A DNA stretch of 64,000 nucleotides from CAZMGY01 sp964565945 [NCBI: uncultured bacterium] (GTDB lineage: Bacteria > GCA-001730085), in assembly GCA_964565945.1 (NCBI GenBank), contig CAZMGY010000011.1, forward strand, positions 48,390 to 112,389, written 5' to 3'. Both the position numbers and the translations under genes were made by a program. Shown here piece after piece: positions 8,930-17,911 of the stretch. The notes under the pieces are model-generated. The model had not been told where the DNA came from and did not search any database. It saw nothing but the letters and a program-made list of their open reading frames with translations. Position 1 is the first letter of the stretch; every line of letters starts with the position of its first letter.

Positions 8930-9897
8930 TGATTGTTGTGACAGGTGGAGCTGGTTTTATCGGAAGTGCAACAGTATGGCAGCTTAATCAACAAGGCGAA
9001 GATAATATTGTGATTGTTGACGAGTTGCAATCCTCGGACAAATGGAAAAATTTGTGTAGTTTAAAGTTTAAAGACTATTTTGAGAAAGATGTTTTTTTGA
9101 AATTATTGTTTGATCAGAAGATTCCTAATATTGATGCGATCATTCATTTGGGGGCGTGTTCTTCGACGACGGAACGCGATGCCTCCTATTTGGTGAATAA
9201 CAATTTTACCTATTCTAAAACTCTGATTTCATATGCTTTGGAAAACGATATTCGAATGATTTACGCGTCGAGTGCGGCCACGTATGGTAACGGAGAACAG
9301 GGTTACACGGATGATGAGAGTCATATCGACCTTTTTCGACCTTTGAATATGTATGGTTATTCTAAGCAAATGCTAGATCTGTGGGCCTACCATAACAATA
9401 TTTTGGATCAAGTGGTATCGTTGAAATATTTCAATGTTTTTGGCCCTAACGAATATCACAAAGGGGATATGCGCAGTATGGTACACAAGGCTGTCGGACA
9501 AATTTTGGATGAAGGTTCGGTGAAACTATTCAAATCGTATCGTCCTGATTACAAAGACGGGGAGCAAAAACGTGATTTTGTTTATGTTAAGGATGCTGTC
9601 AAAATGACCTTACATTTTTTGGAAAAGCGCGATGTGGGAGGCATTTTTAATATTGGAACAGGTGAGGTCCAAAGTTGGAATGCTCTTATGATGGCTATTT
9701 TCGAAGCCTGTGGCAAACCTGTTCAAATCGAATATATTGATATGCCCGATTTGATTCGTGATCAATATCAGTATTTCACTCAGGCTGCAATGACTAAAAT
9801 CGAACAGGCTGGTTACCAGCAACCTTGCATGACGTTGTTAGAGTCTGTCAAAGACTATGTTCAAAACTATATTCTTAAGGAGGCGTATTTGTCTTAG
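8929..9897 (+). CDS. hldD: ADP-L-glycero-D-manno-heptose 6-epimerase
   Basis: Last step of ADP-heptose synthesis for the LPS inner core, an NADP-dependent epimerase of the short-chain dehydrogenase family. The Rossmann motif GGAGFIGS is at residues 6-13; HLGACSSTTE near 73 and the YGYSKQMLD catalytic tyrosine/lysine segment near 140 match HldD, as does KYFNVFGPNEYHKGDMRS near 165. The length is 322 residues, slightly longer than E. coli. AAGGAG lies at 8915-8920. Its stop codon interlocks with the stop of the convergent dnaA-like gene (TTAG at 9894-9897). Together with kdsA/kdsD and the lpt genes it shows that the organism makes a heptose/Kdo LPS. Confidence 0.94.
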   Translation: MIVVTGGAGFIGSATVWQLNQQGEDNIVIVDELQSSDKWKNLCSLKFKDYFEKDVFLKLLFDQKIPNIDAIIHLGACSSTTERDASYLVNNNFTYSKTLISYALENDIRMIYASSAATYGNGEQGYTDDESHIDLFRPLNMYGYSKQMLDLWAYHNNILDQVVSLKYFNVFGPNEYHKGDMRSMVHKAVGQILDEGSVKLFKSYRPDYKDGEQKRDFVYVKDAVKMTLHFLEKRDVGGIFNIGTGEVQSWNALMMAIFEACGKPVQIEYIDMPDLIRDQYQYFTQAAMTKIEQAGYQQPCMTLLESVKDYVQNYILKEAYLS

Positions 9898-11003
9898 AGG
9901 GACTGCATTTGAGTGTAAAGCTGAGCAAATGCTTTATCTTCTTTGAGGAGCTTTTGGCAGACTTTAAGGGCAATATTGATTGAGTTAATACTGCGGTTGC
10001 CGAAATGAAGTCCTAATTGGTCTAGGGACGCGCCCCAATGGTGTGCCAGTGAAATTGCCAAATAGCGTGGTTGGGTTAAATGGCGCTTTTTGCTCGTTGA
10101 GCGGAGTTCTTTGTCACAAATCTTGAAGTACTGAGCGACTTTTGTGATAATAGTCTCCATATGTTCGGCAGAGGTGTTCTCTGGCTCAAAAAGGCCAGGC
10201 AAAATATTTTGGTTGATTGATTGCTGTGTTAGCGATTGGTAAGCGGCTATTTTTTTGATAATGTTTTCGAGAGGACGAATATTGGACTGTAAGTGCTTGG
10301 CAATGCGTTTGACGATTGCTGTATTCAAGTTTAATTTGTGTCCTTGAGCTTTCAGTCGAATGATTTCTTCGGTTGATTTCGGGCACGGGGCATTCATTTC
10401 TAAACAAAGAGATCCTTGAAAACGGTTCAGCAAGCTTTCTGAAAAACCTTTGAGGTGATTAGGATGTGTGTTGGACACGAGAATAACTAAAGCGCCTTGC
10501 TCATGTAGGGCATCAAATGTGTGCAAAAATTCGCTCATGGTTTTGTCACGATGGGACAAGTCGTGCACATCGTCGATCAAAAGAATATCGGCTTGACGAT
10601 AAAAATCACGAAACTTTTGAAGTTCATTAGTCTTATTGGACAGTGTGAAATGTTTCGTGAATGATTCGGTGGTTCGGAAAATAGCTTTCCGAGATGTGTC
10701 ACTGATGTTTAGTTCGTGTTGAATGGCTTTGAGTAGATGCGTTTTTCCTACGCCATGATTGCCGTGAATATAAATCGTGTTAAATATGAGAGTGTCTCGT
10801 TTGAGTGATTGACGACAGGCTTGTATAACGGTTTGGTTGGTTGGGCTCATCACAAAGTTTTGAAAAGTCATCGACGAAAATGTATTAAATTTTTTATAGC
10901 TGTTTTTTTTAGGATGGATACAGAATTGAACGGTTGCTTGAATGCTATCCAGACCACGAGATCGAGATCTTTGGGTTGATGATTTATATGTGTTCAAACT
11001 CAT
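9894..11003 (-). CDS. divergent DnaA-like AAA+ protein (DnaA paralogue)
   Basis: A DnaA-related replication AAA+ protein of 369 residues. Residues 40-60 match the MTFQNFV..PTNQ entry to DnaA domain III; Walker A GNHGVGKTHLL is at 81-91, Walker B ILLIDDVH at 140-147, an arginine-finger-like LLNRFQGSL near 191 and sensor-II SNIRPLEN near 238. A domain IV-like region follows (about 275-369: TKVAQYFKICDKELRSTSKKR, then PRYLAISLAHHWGASLDQLGLHFG), but the usual GGRDHTTVLHA signature is replaced by GNRSINSINIA. Only about 40 unconserved residues precede domain III, so domains I and II (helicase loading, DnaA self-interaction) are missing. The ATG at 11003 has TGAGGA upstream. It lies downstream of mazG. 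Probably not the main initiator; a regulator of initiation or a second DnaA is more likely. Confidence 0.82.
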   Translation of the reverse strand: MSLNTYKSSTQRSRSRGLDSIQATVQFCIHPKKNSYKKFNTFSSMTFQNFVMSPTNQTVIQACRQSLKRDTLIFNTIYIHGNHGVGKTHLLKAIQHELNISDTSRKAIFRTTESFTKHFTLSNKTNELQKFRDFYRQADILLIDDVHDLSHRDKTMSEFLHTFDALHEQGALVILVSNTHPNHLKGFSESLLNRFQGSLCLEMNAPCPKSTEEIIRLKAQGHKLNLNTAIVKRIAKHLQSNIRPLENIIKKIAAYQSLTQQSINQNILPGLFEPENTSAEHMETIITKVAQYFKICDKELRSTSKKRHLTQPRYLAISLAHHWGASLDQLGLHFGNRSINSINIALKVCQKLLKEDKAFAQLYTQMQSL

Positions 11004-11208
11004 ATTTTCCTCACTTTGTGTTCCTAACGGAAGAGAATTGTAACAGGGAACTTGCTCGTCTTCAACGTTTGATCGTTGATGGATCGGAAAGCTATTAAAA
11101 CATAGGTTGTTCCGATGGAACCCTTCTTGTAAGGCCTGAGCAAAAAAGAGATTTATTTGCAAAAATGTTGCATCCTCTAGAAAAAAAACGACTTAGACAA
11201 AAAAGTTT

Positions 11209-11901
11209 TTAGCTGTCTGATTTTTCTTTGAATTTCCAAGTTTTAATGCGTTGTTTAAGCTCGTTACGAAGCACTTCTTCGGGGTTGATGTTGGCTTCTT
11301 CGGCCAATTGAACACAGTAAAAAAGCAACTCTCCCAGCTGTTCTTGTGAGGGGGCGTTGGATTTTTCGGACCATTGTTGGATGAGTTGTTGGATGGCCTG
11401 AGAGCTATCTTGAGTTGAGAATTTTTGACTTAAGTTATGTTTAGCAGCTTTTTTGTAGGCTTTTAATGTCTTATGCAAGGCTGGGAGATGTTGAGGAATG
11501 TCATCAAAAACAGATTCACGTTGTTGTTGGGTTTTTTCCTGTTTTTTAATTTCATCCCATTGCAAAAGCACTTCATCAATGTTATCCGTGGGATTATCGT
11601 TAAATACATGGGGGTGACGACGAATCATTTTGTCGCTAATATCTTGCAGAACATCCTTAAGATCAAATCGATCGAACTCTTGAGCCATTTGACAGTGGAA
11701 AATCACTTGAAACAAAACATCGCCGAGTTCTTCTTTAAAGTTTTCCCAGTCTTTGTTTTCGATGGCATCAATTAGCTCGTAAACCTCTTCCACTAAGTAG
11801 TTTTTGATGCTGTTGTGATCTTGTTGCTTATCCCAAGGGCACCCCTGGGGGCCTCGAAGTTTGGCCATCACTTCGACGAGTCTTATCAGTTCTTTGTCCA
11901 T
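11209..11901 (-). CDS. mazG: nucleoside triphosphate pyrophosphohydrolase MazG
   Basis: Hydrolyses (d)NTPs to monophosphate and pyrophosphate, a house-cleaning enzyme that can also lower ppGpp in E. coli. The 230-residue product starts with a helix followed by LRGPQGCPWDKQQDH, the MazG opening, then the metal-binding EEVYELIDAI and EELGDVLFQV (EExxE...ExxD pattern) and RHPHVF near residue 94. A shorter second repeat ends in GELLFYCVQLAEEANINPEEVL. The ATG at 11901 has AAAGGA upstream and matches the family start; earlier in-frame starts would run through the palindromic repeat at 11923-11950. It is followed 205 bases later by the dnaA-like gene on the same strand. Confidence 0.93.
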   Translation of the reverse strand: MDKELIRLVEVMAKLRGPQGCPWDKQQDHNSIKNYLVEEVYELIDAIENKDWENFKEELGDVLFQVIFHCQMAQEFDRFDLKDVLQDISDKMIRRHPHVFNDNPTDNIDEVLLQWDEIKKQEKTQQQRESVFDDIPQHLPALHKTLKAYKKAAKHNLSQKFSTQDSSQAIQQLIQQWSEKSNAPSQEQLGELLFYCVQLAEEANINPEEVLRNELKQRIKTWKFKEKSDS

Positions 11902-11922
11902 TATGTATCCTTTATTTTGTGC

Positions 11923-11950
11923 GGATTCCGTGGTCAGGTCACGGAATGAC
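11923..11950 (-). repeat. palindromic repeat, copy 1 (mazG/trpE divergent region)
   Basis: A 28-bp copy of the window's palindromic repeat, read on the minus strand as GTCATTCCGTG, loop ACCTGAC, CACGGAATCC. The arms ATTCCGTG and CACGGAAT are perfect 8-base inverted repeats around a 7-base loop, so this is the most symmetrical copy. It lies between the divergent mazG and trpE genes, 21 bases from the mazG start codon, and would fall in the mazG leader or promoter. Confidence 0.7.
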
Positions 11951-12028
11951 ATGAGGATACCACAAAATGAGGGATCCAACAGTAAGACTTATGATATCAT
12001 AGGCTCTTGTTGTGAATAGGAACATAGT

Positions 12029-13546
12029 ATGAAATACCCTAATAAAGAAACCTTTTTAGAACGTGCTCAAGATAAACAAAGCAACTTGTTGGGGGTGCGC
12101 ACCGAGCTTCATAATGACGCCTTAACGCCGATGGCTGTGTTTCGTTCTCTTCAAGAGCAGAGTAATGATGCATTTTTATTGGAAAGTGTTGAGCATGGCA
12201 AACAAATGGGGCGTTACACTTTTGTTGGACTTGATTCTGTGGCTGTGATCGTTTATCAGGAGGGGGTTTTGCATATTCAGCACAAAGGACAAGATGATTT
12301 GCGCCAATCATGTTGTGATCCTTTTCCTTTGATTCGAGACTACTTGTCACTCTTTAAACCCTTATTTGAAGGAGGTGATATTCCGCCTTTTGTTGGGGGA
12401 GCTGTGGGCTATATTGGTTACGATGTGATTCGGGTGGCCGAGGACATTCCTCAAACAGTGAAAGATGATTTGCAGATTCCCGATATTTTTTTGATGGTGA
12501 CCGATCGTGTTTTGGTTTTTGATCATTTGAAACATAAAATTCATGTGGTTGGTTCAGCTTATTTGGATGACGATCGTTCCAAAGACCATTTGCTGGATAT
12601 CTATGATACTACCTGTGGGGATATCGATGCTTTTATTGACACTTCGCTTTGTCATTTTAAGGTTGATGTGGGTGCCGCTGTGGGTAGAAGCCAGAGTGTG
12701 ATAATCACTCCCGAAGACTGCGAAGCCATGTCGAATCAAACTTCGGAGGATTATAAGCAAGCGGTGCTTAAGGCTAAAGACTATATTGTGGCAGGTGATA
12801 TATTGCAGGTTGTGTTGTCACAACGTTTTGCTGTTCCCACAAAGGCGGACCCCTTGGATATTTATTGCGTCTTAAGGTCGTTGAATCCTTCTCCATATAT
12901 GTTTTACTTTAAATGTGGTTCTTTCGTTTTGACAGGGTCTTCTCCAGAAACGATGGTGCGTTTGCAGGATGGAGGGGTGTTAACAAAGCCGATGGCAGGT
13001 ACACGTCCGAGAGGTGCCACTGATGAAGAGGATCAGGCCTTGGCTCAAGAGTTGCTCGATGATCCTAAAGAGCGAGCCGAACATTTAATGTTGGTTGATT
13101 TGGGGCGTAATGATATTGGGCGGATTGCCAAAGCGAGTTCTGTTGAGGTGAATACTTTTATGGCTGTCGAGAAATATTCTCATGTGATGCATATTGTTTC
13201 CGAAGTGGAAGGGCGTATTTTGGAGGATTTGGATTCTTTTGACGCTGTGTTGGCGACATTTCCTGCTGGGACTTTGTCGGGAGCTCCTAAAATTCGTGCT
13301 ATGGAAATTATTGATGAGTTAGAACCCACCAAGCGAGCTACCTACGGTGGTTTGGCGGGGTATTTTGGTTTTGATGGCCATATGGATACGTGCATTACGA
13401 TTCGCTCTATGGTGTGCAAAGACGGCAAAGCTTATGTGCAGGCTGGGGCTGGGATTGTGGCTGATTCTGACCCCGATAAAGAGTATCAAGAATGCATGAA
13501 TAAAGCCATGGCTGTGATTCGGGCTATTAAATTGGCAGAAGGGTAA
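12029..13546 (+). CDS. trpE: anthranilate synthase component I
   Basis: Converts chorismate plus ammonia (from TrpG) to anthranilate, the first tryptophan-specific step. The 505-residue product has the feedback-inhibition LLES motif near residue 50, and the chorismate-binding C-terminal domain: PSPYMFYFK near 288, [17 protein letters not shown] near 327, [10 protein letters not shown] near 364, [15 protein letters not shown] near 415 and [12 protein letters not shown] near 445, ending with [10 protein letters not shown]. The presence of the tryptophan-binding motif suggests allosteric control rather than a pabB homologue. No leader peptide rich in Trp codons was found in 11951-12028. First gene of trpE-G-D-C; trpF, trpB and trpA are not in the window. 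Confidence 0.96.
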   Translation: MKYPNKETFLERAQDKQSNLLGVRTELHNDALTPMAVFRSLQEQSNDAFLLESVEHGKQMGRYTFVGLDSVAVIVYQEGVLHIQHKGQDDLRQSCCDPFPLIRDYLSLFKPLFEGGDIPPFVGGAVGYIGYDVIRVAEDIPQTVKDDLQIPDIFLMVTDRVLVFDHLKHKIHVVGSAYLDDDRSKDHLLDIYDTTCGDIDAFIDTSLCHFKVDVGAAVGRSQSVIITPEDCEAMSNQTSEDYKQAVLKAKDYIVAGDILQVVLSQRFAVPTKADPLDIYCVLRSLNPSPYMFYFKCGSFVLTGSSPETMVRLQDGGVLTKPMAGTRPRGATDEEDQALAQELLDDPKERAEHLMLVDLGRNDIGRIAKASSVEVNTFMAVEKYSHVMHIVSEVEGRILEDLDSFDAVLATFPAGTLSGAPKIRAMEIIDELEPTKRATYGGLAGYFGFDGHMDTCITIRSMVCKDGKAYVQAGAGIVADSDPDKEYQECMNKAMAVIRAIKLAEG

Positions 13547-13552
13547 GAGAAT

Positions 13553-13580
13553 TTGACTTCGGGGTCCAAGAGTTTAAGAT
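13553..13580 (+). promoter_or_regulatory. candidate internal promoter ahead of trpG
   Basis: TTGACT (13553-13558) and TAAGAT (13575-13580) with a 16-base spacer lie in the 65-base gap between trpE and trpG. This would allow trpG-D-C to be expressed independently of trpE, for instance to supply the amidotransferase to another enzyme. Prediction from consensus only. Confidence 0.4.
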
Positions 13581-13611
13581 AAATCTAGATGATAGAAAAG
13601 AACTGAAGCCG

Positions 13612-14196
13612 ATGATTTTGATGATAGATAACTACGACTCGTTTGTGTACAACTTATACCAGTATTTGCTTATGCTTGGCAAAGATGTGCAAGTTGTTAG
13701 GAATGATAAACTTACTTTGAGTGATGTTGACGAGCTGAATCCCGAAGCACTTGTGATTTCGCCAGGGCCGTGCACGCCTCTTGAGGCGGGTTTGTCTGTG
13801 CCCGTGATTCAGGAGTTTTATGGACGCAAACCCATTTTGGGGATTTGTTTGGGGCATCAAAGCATTGGTTATGCCTTTGGGGCCACGGTGCGCCGAGCCT
13901 CTCGTGTGATGCATGGTAAAACATCGATGATTAATCACACGGACCAAGGAGTCTTTAGTGGCTTGGATAATCCTTTAGAAGTGATGCGCTACCATTCCTT
14001 GGTGGTCGATGCTGATACCCTCTCGGATAATTTTGAAATAACGGCCATATCCGAGGACGATGGAGAGATTATGGGTATGCGTCATAAGAAGCATTTACTC
14101 GAAGGGATTCAATTTCATCCTGAGTCAATTATGACGCCTCAAGGAATGGACATGTTAAGGAACTTTTTGAACGATGTTGAAGCCTTTTATTCATAA
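13612..14196 (+). CDS. trpG: anthranilate synthase component II (glutamine amidotransferase)
   Basis: Class I glutamine amidotransferase supplying ammonia to TrpE. In 194 residues it has the N-terminal [15 protein letters not shown], the oxyanion SPGPCTP near residue 50, the nucleophile GICLGHQ (Cys about 83) and the catalytic His-Glu pair in FHPESIMTP near 174. Many bacteria use this subunit also for p-aminobenzoate synthesis (PabA), and sequence alone cannot separate the roles; location in trpE-G-D-C favours TrpG. Its last 23 bases overlap the start of trpD. Confidence 0.94.
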   Translation: MILMIDNYDSFVYNLYQYLLMLGKDVQVVRNDKLTLSDVDELNPEALVISPGPCTPLEAGLSVPVIQEFYGRKPILGICLGHQSIGYAFGATVRRASRVMHGKTSMINHTDQGVFSGLDNPLEVMRYHSLVVDADTLSDNFEITAISEDDGEIMGMRHKKHLLEGIQFHPESIMTPQGMDMLRNFLNDVEAFYS

Positions 14197-15175
14197 AATC
14201 ATCGATAAGCAATCGTTAAGCCAGGACGAAGCGATGCAAGCTTTATCCTTGATTATGCAAGGACAGGTGTGCGAAGCTCAGTTGGCAGCTTTTTTAGTAG
14301 CTTTGCGTATGAAAGGTGAGTCGGTGGCTGAAATTATTGGTTGTGTTCGTGCCATGTGTGAGCAAATGGTCGCGATTCATCCACAAACCGCGGCTGTGCA
14401 AGTGGACACTTGTGGTACTGGTGGCGATGCCTTAGGAACCTTTAATATTTCGACAGTGGGGGCTGTTGTGGCTGCCGGCGCGGGTTTGTGTGTGGCTAAA
14501 CACGGCAATCGTGCGGTTTCGAGTCGCAGTGGCAGTGCCGAGGTTTTGAAAGAATTGGGTTTTCCAGTCGATGTCACACCCGAAGAAGCACAGCAACTTT
14601 TGCAAAGGCATGGTTTTGCTTTTTTGTTTGCGCCGACTTTTCACCCAGCGATGGAGCATGTAGTAGGTGTGCGCCGTGATTTAGCGATTCGTACGATTTT
14701 TAATGTGTTAGGTCCTTTGTGTAATCCGGCTGGTGTGAAGCATCAGGTGATCGGTGTTTTTGCCAAAGAATGGTTACGTCGATTGGCAGACGTTTTGAAA
14801 AATTTGGGATCGGAACATGTGCTGTTAGTACATGGACATGATGGTGTGGATGAATTTTCCTTAACGGGTTTAAGCGATGTTGTCGAACTTTTGCCAAATG
14901 GCGAAATCAAAGAATACAGCTTTGACCCCTCTTCCTTAGGTTTGTCCTTATGTACCTTGAATGATTTGCAGGGGGGGGGAGCCAAAGATAATGCCGAGAT
15001 TGCACGCGATGTTCTTAATGGAGCTAAGGGACCTAGACGCGATATGGTTTGCTTGAATGCTGCGGCTGTTATCTACGTTGGTGGATTAGCTAATTCTTTG
15101 CAAGAGGGGCTTGCCTTGGCTTATCGATCGATAGATTCGGGAAAAGCTCTGAAAGCCTTAAATGTTAAACGCTAA
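14174..15175 (+). CDS. trpD: anthranilate phosphoribosyltransferase
   Basis: Transfers the phosphoribosyl group of PRPP to anthranilate. The 333-residue product has the glycosyltransferase family 3 N-terminal helices, then [17 protein letters not shown] near residue 77, [21 protein letters not shown] near 110, [14 protein letters not shown] near 175 and [13 protein letters not shown] near 220. The ATG start lies 23 bases inside trpG, so it is translationally coupled. A run of eight G residues (near 14971-14978) codes for part of [11 protein letters not shown]; it keeps the frame here but is a slippage-prone site. Confidence 0.96.
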   Translation: MLKPFIHKIIDKQSLSQDEAMQALSLIMQGQVCEAQLAAFLVALRMKGESVAEIIGCVRAMCEQMVAIHPQTAAVQVDTCGTGGDALGTFNISTVGAVVAAGAGLCVAKHGNRAVSSRSGSAEVLKELGFPVDVTPEEAQQLLQRHGFAFLFAPTFHPAMEHVVGVRRDLAIRTIFNVLGPLCNPAGVKHQVIGVFAKEWLRRLADVLKNLGSEHVLLVHGHDGVDEFSLTGLSDVVELLPNGEIKEYSFDPSSLGLSLCTLNDLQGGGAKDNAEIARDVLNGAKGPRRDMVCLNAAAVIYVGGLANSLQEGLALAYRSIDSGKALKALNVKR

Positions 15176-15190
15176 ATGTGAATTGAAACA

Positions 15191-15985
15191 ATGTCTTTTT
15201 TACAAAAAATTGAAGGTATCAAGCAGCAGGAAATCGCTGATCGCAAAGCGGTTGTTTCGTTAGACGAAATCAAACAGCAATGTGCGGCGCGGGACAGGGC
15301 TAGTGCCTCAGGTTTTATTGAATCTCTTAAGAAAGTCCAAACCTTGGCGGTGATTGCCGAAGTGAAAGGGTCTTCACCCTCGCAAGGTGTGATTCAAGAA
15401 GCGTTTGACCCCGTTGAAGTCGCCACTGGTTACGAAAGCTCGGGAGCTTGTGCGATTTCGATTCTGACCGATCAGAGCTACTTTAATGGGCATGCTGATT
15501 TTTTGAAAGCAATTGCCAAACAGGTTCAAATTCCTTGTTTGCAAAAAGATTTTGTGATTGATCCTTACCAGATTTACGAAGGAAAGCTTTTGGGGGCTTC
15601 GGCGCTTCTTTTGATTGTGAGAATGCTGAGTTTGCAGCAGTTCCAAAATTTGCATGGCTTGGCTGATGAGTTGGGTCTTGATGTTTTGGTCGAGGTTCAC
15701 GATCAAGATGAACTTGTTTTGATTGAAAGTTGCAAAAATGTTAGACTTTTAGGTATCAACAACCGTAATTTGGATGATCTTTCGGTAGATATTAAGCGAT
15801 GTTTGGTTTTGAAAAAGCACGTTCCTTTTGAAGATGTTGTTTTGGTGGCCGAAAGCGGTTTGGAAACCAGCGAAGATTTGCATCGGATGCGAGACGCGGG
15901 CTTTGATGCCGTTTTGATGGGGACATCCCTCATGCGAACTGGTGAGCCAGCTAAGCGGTTAAAGGAGCTAATGAATGAACTTTAA
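15191..15985 (+). CDS. trpC: indole-3-glycerol phosphate synthase
   Basis: Closes the indole ring in tryptophan synthesis, a TIM-barrel enzyme. Of 264 residues, the key positions are visible: catalytic Lys in AEVKGSSPSQG near residue 58, LQKDFVIDPYQI near 118 with the general-acid Lys, EVHDQDEL near 170, GINNRNL near 188, and VAESGL near 220, ending with the phosphate-binding GFDAVLMGTSLMR. It is a stand-alone protein, not fused to TrpF. Its 3' end (AAAGGAG at 15961) serves as ribosome binding site for the overlapping remnant at 15975. Confidence 0.95.
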   Translation: MSFLQKIEGIKQQEIADRKAVVSLDEIKQQCAARDRASASGFIESLKKVQTLAVIAEVKGSSPSQGVIQEAFDPVEVATGYESSGACAISILTDQSYFNGHADFLKAIAKQVQIPCLQKDFVIDPYQIYEGKLLGASALLLIVRMLSLQQFQNLHGLADELGLDVLVEVHDQDELVLIESCKNVRLLGINNRNLDDLSVDIKRCLVLKKHVPFEDVVLVAESGLETSEDLHRMRDAGFDAVLMGTSLMRTGEPAKRLKELMNEL

Positions 15986-16150
15986 TGCTCAATGTTATGA
16001 GCTTTTGCGGCAGGTGCCTTGCCATCAAAGTGGTTAGGTCTAATGGAGAACTTGGAGGCTTTGTGTATAACTCAGATCGTAAAATTTAAATTCTTCAAGA
16101 TGAGGAGATTGTGATCAAAGACGGCAAAATTATCGATTTCGAACAGGGTT
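15975..16150 (+). pseudogene. remnant of an alkylguanine-DNA alkyltransferase (MGMT/Ogt-type) gene
   Basis: A decayed gene of the small methylated-DNA-protein cysteine methyltransferase type. An ATG at 15975, preceded by AAAGGAG inside trpC, begins MNFNAQCYELLRQVP, the N-terminal helix of this family. The reading then joins directly to the active-site motif PCHQ, so the middle of the gene has been lost. One extra base after CAA shifts the frame and causes TAG at 16035. In the shifted frame the rest of the family C-terminus is readable: VVRSNGELGGFVYNSDRKI, a TAA at 16087, then ILQDEEIVIKDGKIIDFEQ. Three lesions (internal deletion, frameshift, nonsense) mean it cannot make an active enzyme. 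The end coordinate is approximate. Confidence 0.75.
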
Positions 16151-16169
16151 TTTTCTACTCGGTGCACTC

Positions 16170-16198
16170 GTCAAAAATAGTTGGAATTATGTTAAAAT
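16170..16198 (+). promoter_or_regulatory. candidate extended -10 promoter for ilvD
   Basis: TGT followed by TAAAAT (16193-16198) forms an extended -10 element; the -35 side (around 16168-16173, TCGTCA) is weak. The likely transcript starts near 16205, leaving a short leader with AAGGAG (about 16216-16221) before the ilvD ATG at 16235. Prediction by consensus only. Confidence 0.4.
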
Positions 16199-16234
16199 GC
16201 TCCTTCTAAACATTTTAAGGAGATTGAAGTCATT

Positions 16235-17911
16235 ATGGATTCAAGAAAGTTTTCTAAAAAAGTGGTGGATGGCGCGGATCGGGCTCCGTCCCGCTCGATG
16301 TTGCGTGGGGTAGGTTTTACGACTGAAGATTTTAAAAAACCTGTGATAGGTGTTGCGTCAACTTGGAGCAATGTGACTCCTTGCAATAGCCATATCAATG
16401 CTTTAGCTGATCAAACCGAAAAAGGTGTGAATCAAGCTGGTGGCAAAGGGGTGATTTTTAATACGATAACCATTTCGGATGGCATTTCGATGGGGAGTGA
16501 GGGCATGAAGTACTCTTTAGTTTCTCGCGAGGTAATTGCTGACTCGATTGAAACTGTGGTGGGATGCCAGGGCTTCGATGGTTTTGTGGCGATTGGTGGT
16601 TGTGACAAAAATATGCCTGCCTGTTTGATTGCTATGGCGAGGATGAATCGTCCTTCGATTTTTGTTTATGGTGGAACGATTATGCCAGGCCAATACAAAG
16701 GCAAAGATGTTGATATTATTTCTGTTTTTGAAGCTGTTGGGGCTTATGCTAATAACAAAATCAGTGAAGAGGAATTAACGGAGATTGAAAGTAGTTCTGT
16801 TCCTGGTCCAGGATCGTGCGGAGGTATGTATACCGCTAATACGATGGCTTCGGCGATTGAAGCTTTGGGCATGAGTTTGCCTAATAGTTCGGCACAAGCG
16901 GCTATTTCTTTGGAAAAGAAAAACGATTGTTTGCAAGCAGGAAAAGCTGTTTTACATTTGATTGAAAAAGGTATTTGTCCACAAGATATTATGACCCCAA
17001 AAGCGTTCGAAAATGCAATTACGGTTGTGATTGCATTAGGCGGATCGACCAATGCTGTTTTACATTTGTTGGGCATGGCGCATGCTGCTGGAGTTGAATT
17101 AAGCCTTAAAGATTTTGAACGTTTGGGTGAAAAAGTTCCTGTTTTGGCGGATCTTAAGCCCAGCGGACGTTTTGTTATGCAGCGTTTGGTCGAGATTGGC
17201 GGGATTCAACCGATGATGAAGACCTTACTCGATACTGGGTATTTGCATGGCGACTGTTTGACCGTGACGGGACAACCCTTGGCTGAAAACTTAGCCGATG
17301 TGGCGCCTTATCCCGAAGGGCAAGATATTATCCGTTCTTTGGACAATCCGATTAAACCAAACAGCCATTTGGTGATTTGTTATGGAAACTTGGCGTCCGA
17401 AGGCTCGGTGGCCAAAATTTCTGGTAAGGAAGGTCTCCAGTTTAAAGGACGTGCGCGTGTTTTTGATTCCGAAGAAGAGGCTCTGCAACGTATTCTTGAT
17501 GGAACCATTATGGCTGGTGATGTGGTGGTGGTGTGTTACGAAGGGCCTAAAGGGGGGCCAGGTATGCGCGAGATGCTTTCTCTAACATCGGCGGTGATGG
17601 GTAAAGGGCTTGGCCAAGATGTGGCACTTATCACGGATGGCCGTTTTTCGGGAGGAACTCATGGCTTTGTGGTAGGACATATCACTCCTGAGGCTTATGA
17701 AGGCGGTCTTTTAGCGATTGTCCAAGATGGTGATTTGATTTCAATAGATGCTGAATCGAAAGAACTGACTCTGCATGTCGATGATACTGAGATTGACACA
17801 CGTATGCGTGCGTGGAGCAAACCTAAGCCCCGTTACACTCGCGGGATTTTGGCCAAATACGCGGATCAGGTGAGCAGTGCATCTGAAGGGGCTGTAACAG
17901 ATCGTTTTTAA
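16235..17911 (+). CDS. ilvD: dihydroxy-acid dehydratase
   Basis: Iron-sulfur dehydratase of valine, isoleucine and pantothenate synthesis. The 558-residue product carries the cluster-binding and Mg-binding motifs: PCNSHIN near residue 49, GGCDKNMPACLIAMAR near 120, GSCGGMYTANTMAS near 192 and VVCYEGPKGGPGMREMLS near 430, then ITDGRFSGGTHGFVVGHI near 468. The length is standard. It is a single gene between the alkyltransferase remnant and rlmB; no other ilv genes are in the window. No attenuator-like leader peptide was seen. Confidence 0.97.
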   Translation: MDSRKFSKKVVDGADRAPSRSMLRGVGFTTEDFKKPVIGVASTWSNVTPCNSHINALADQTEKGVNQAGGKGVIFNTITISDGISMGSEGMKYSLVSREVIADSIETVVGCQGFDGFVAIGGCDKNMPACLIAMARMNRPSIFVYGGTIMPGQYKGKDVDIISVFEAVGAYANNKISEEELTEIESSSVPGPGSCGGMYTANTMASAIEALGMSLPNSSAQAAISLEKKNDCLQAGKAVLHLIEKGICPQDIMTPKAFENAITVVIALGGSTNAVLHLLGMAHAAGVELSLKDFERLGEKVPVLADLKPSGRFVMQRLVEIGGIQPMMKTLLDTGYLHGDCLTVTGQPLAENLADVAPYPEGQDIIRSLDNPIKPNSHLVICYGNLASEGSVAKISGKEGLQFKGRARVFDSEEEALQRILDGTIMAGDVVVVCYEGPKGGPGMREMLSLTSAVMGKGLGQDVALITDGRFSGGTHGFVVGHITPEAYEGGLLAIVQDGDLISIDAESKELTLHVDDTEIDTRMRAWSKPKPRYTRGILAKYADQVSSASEGAVTDRF

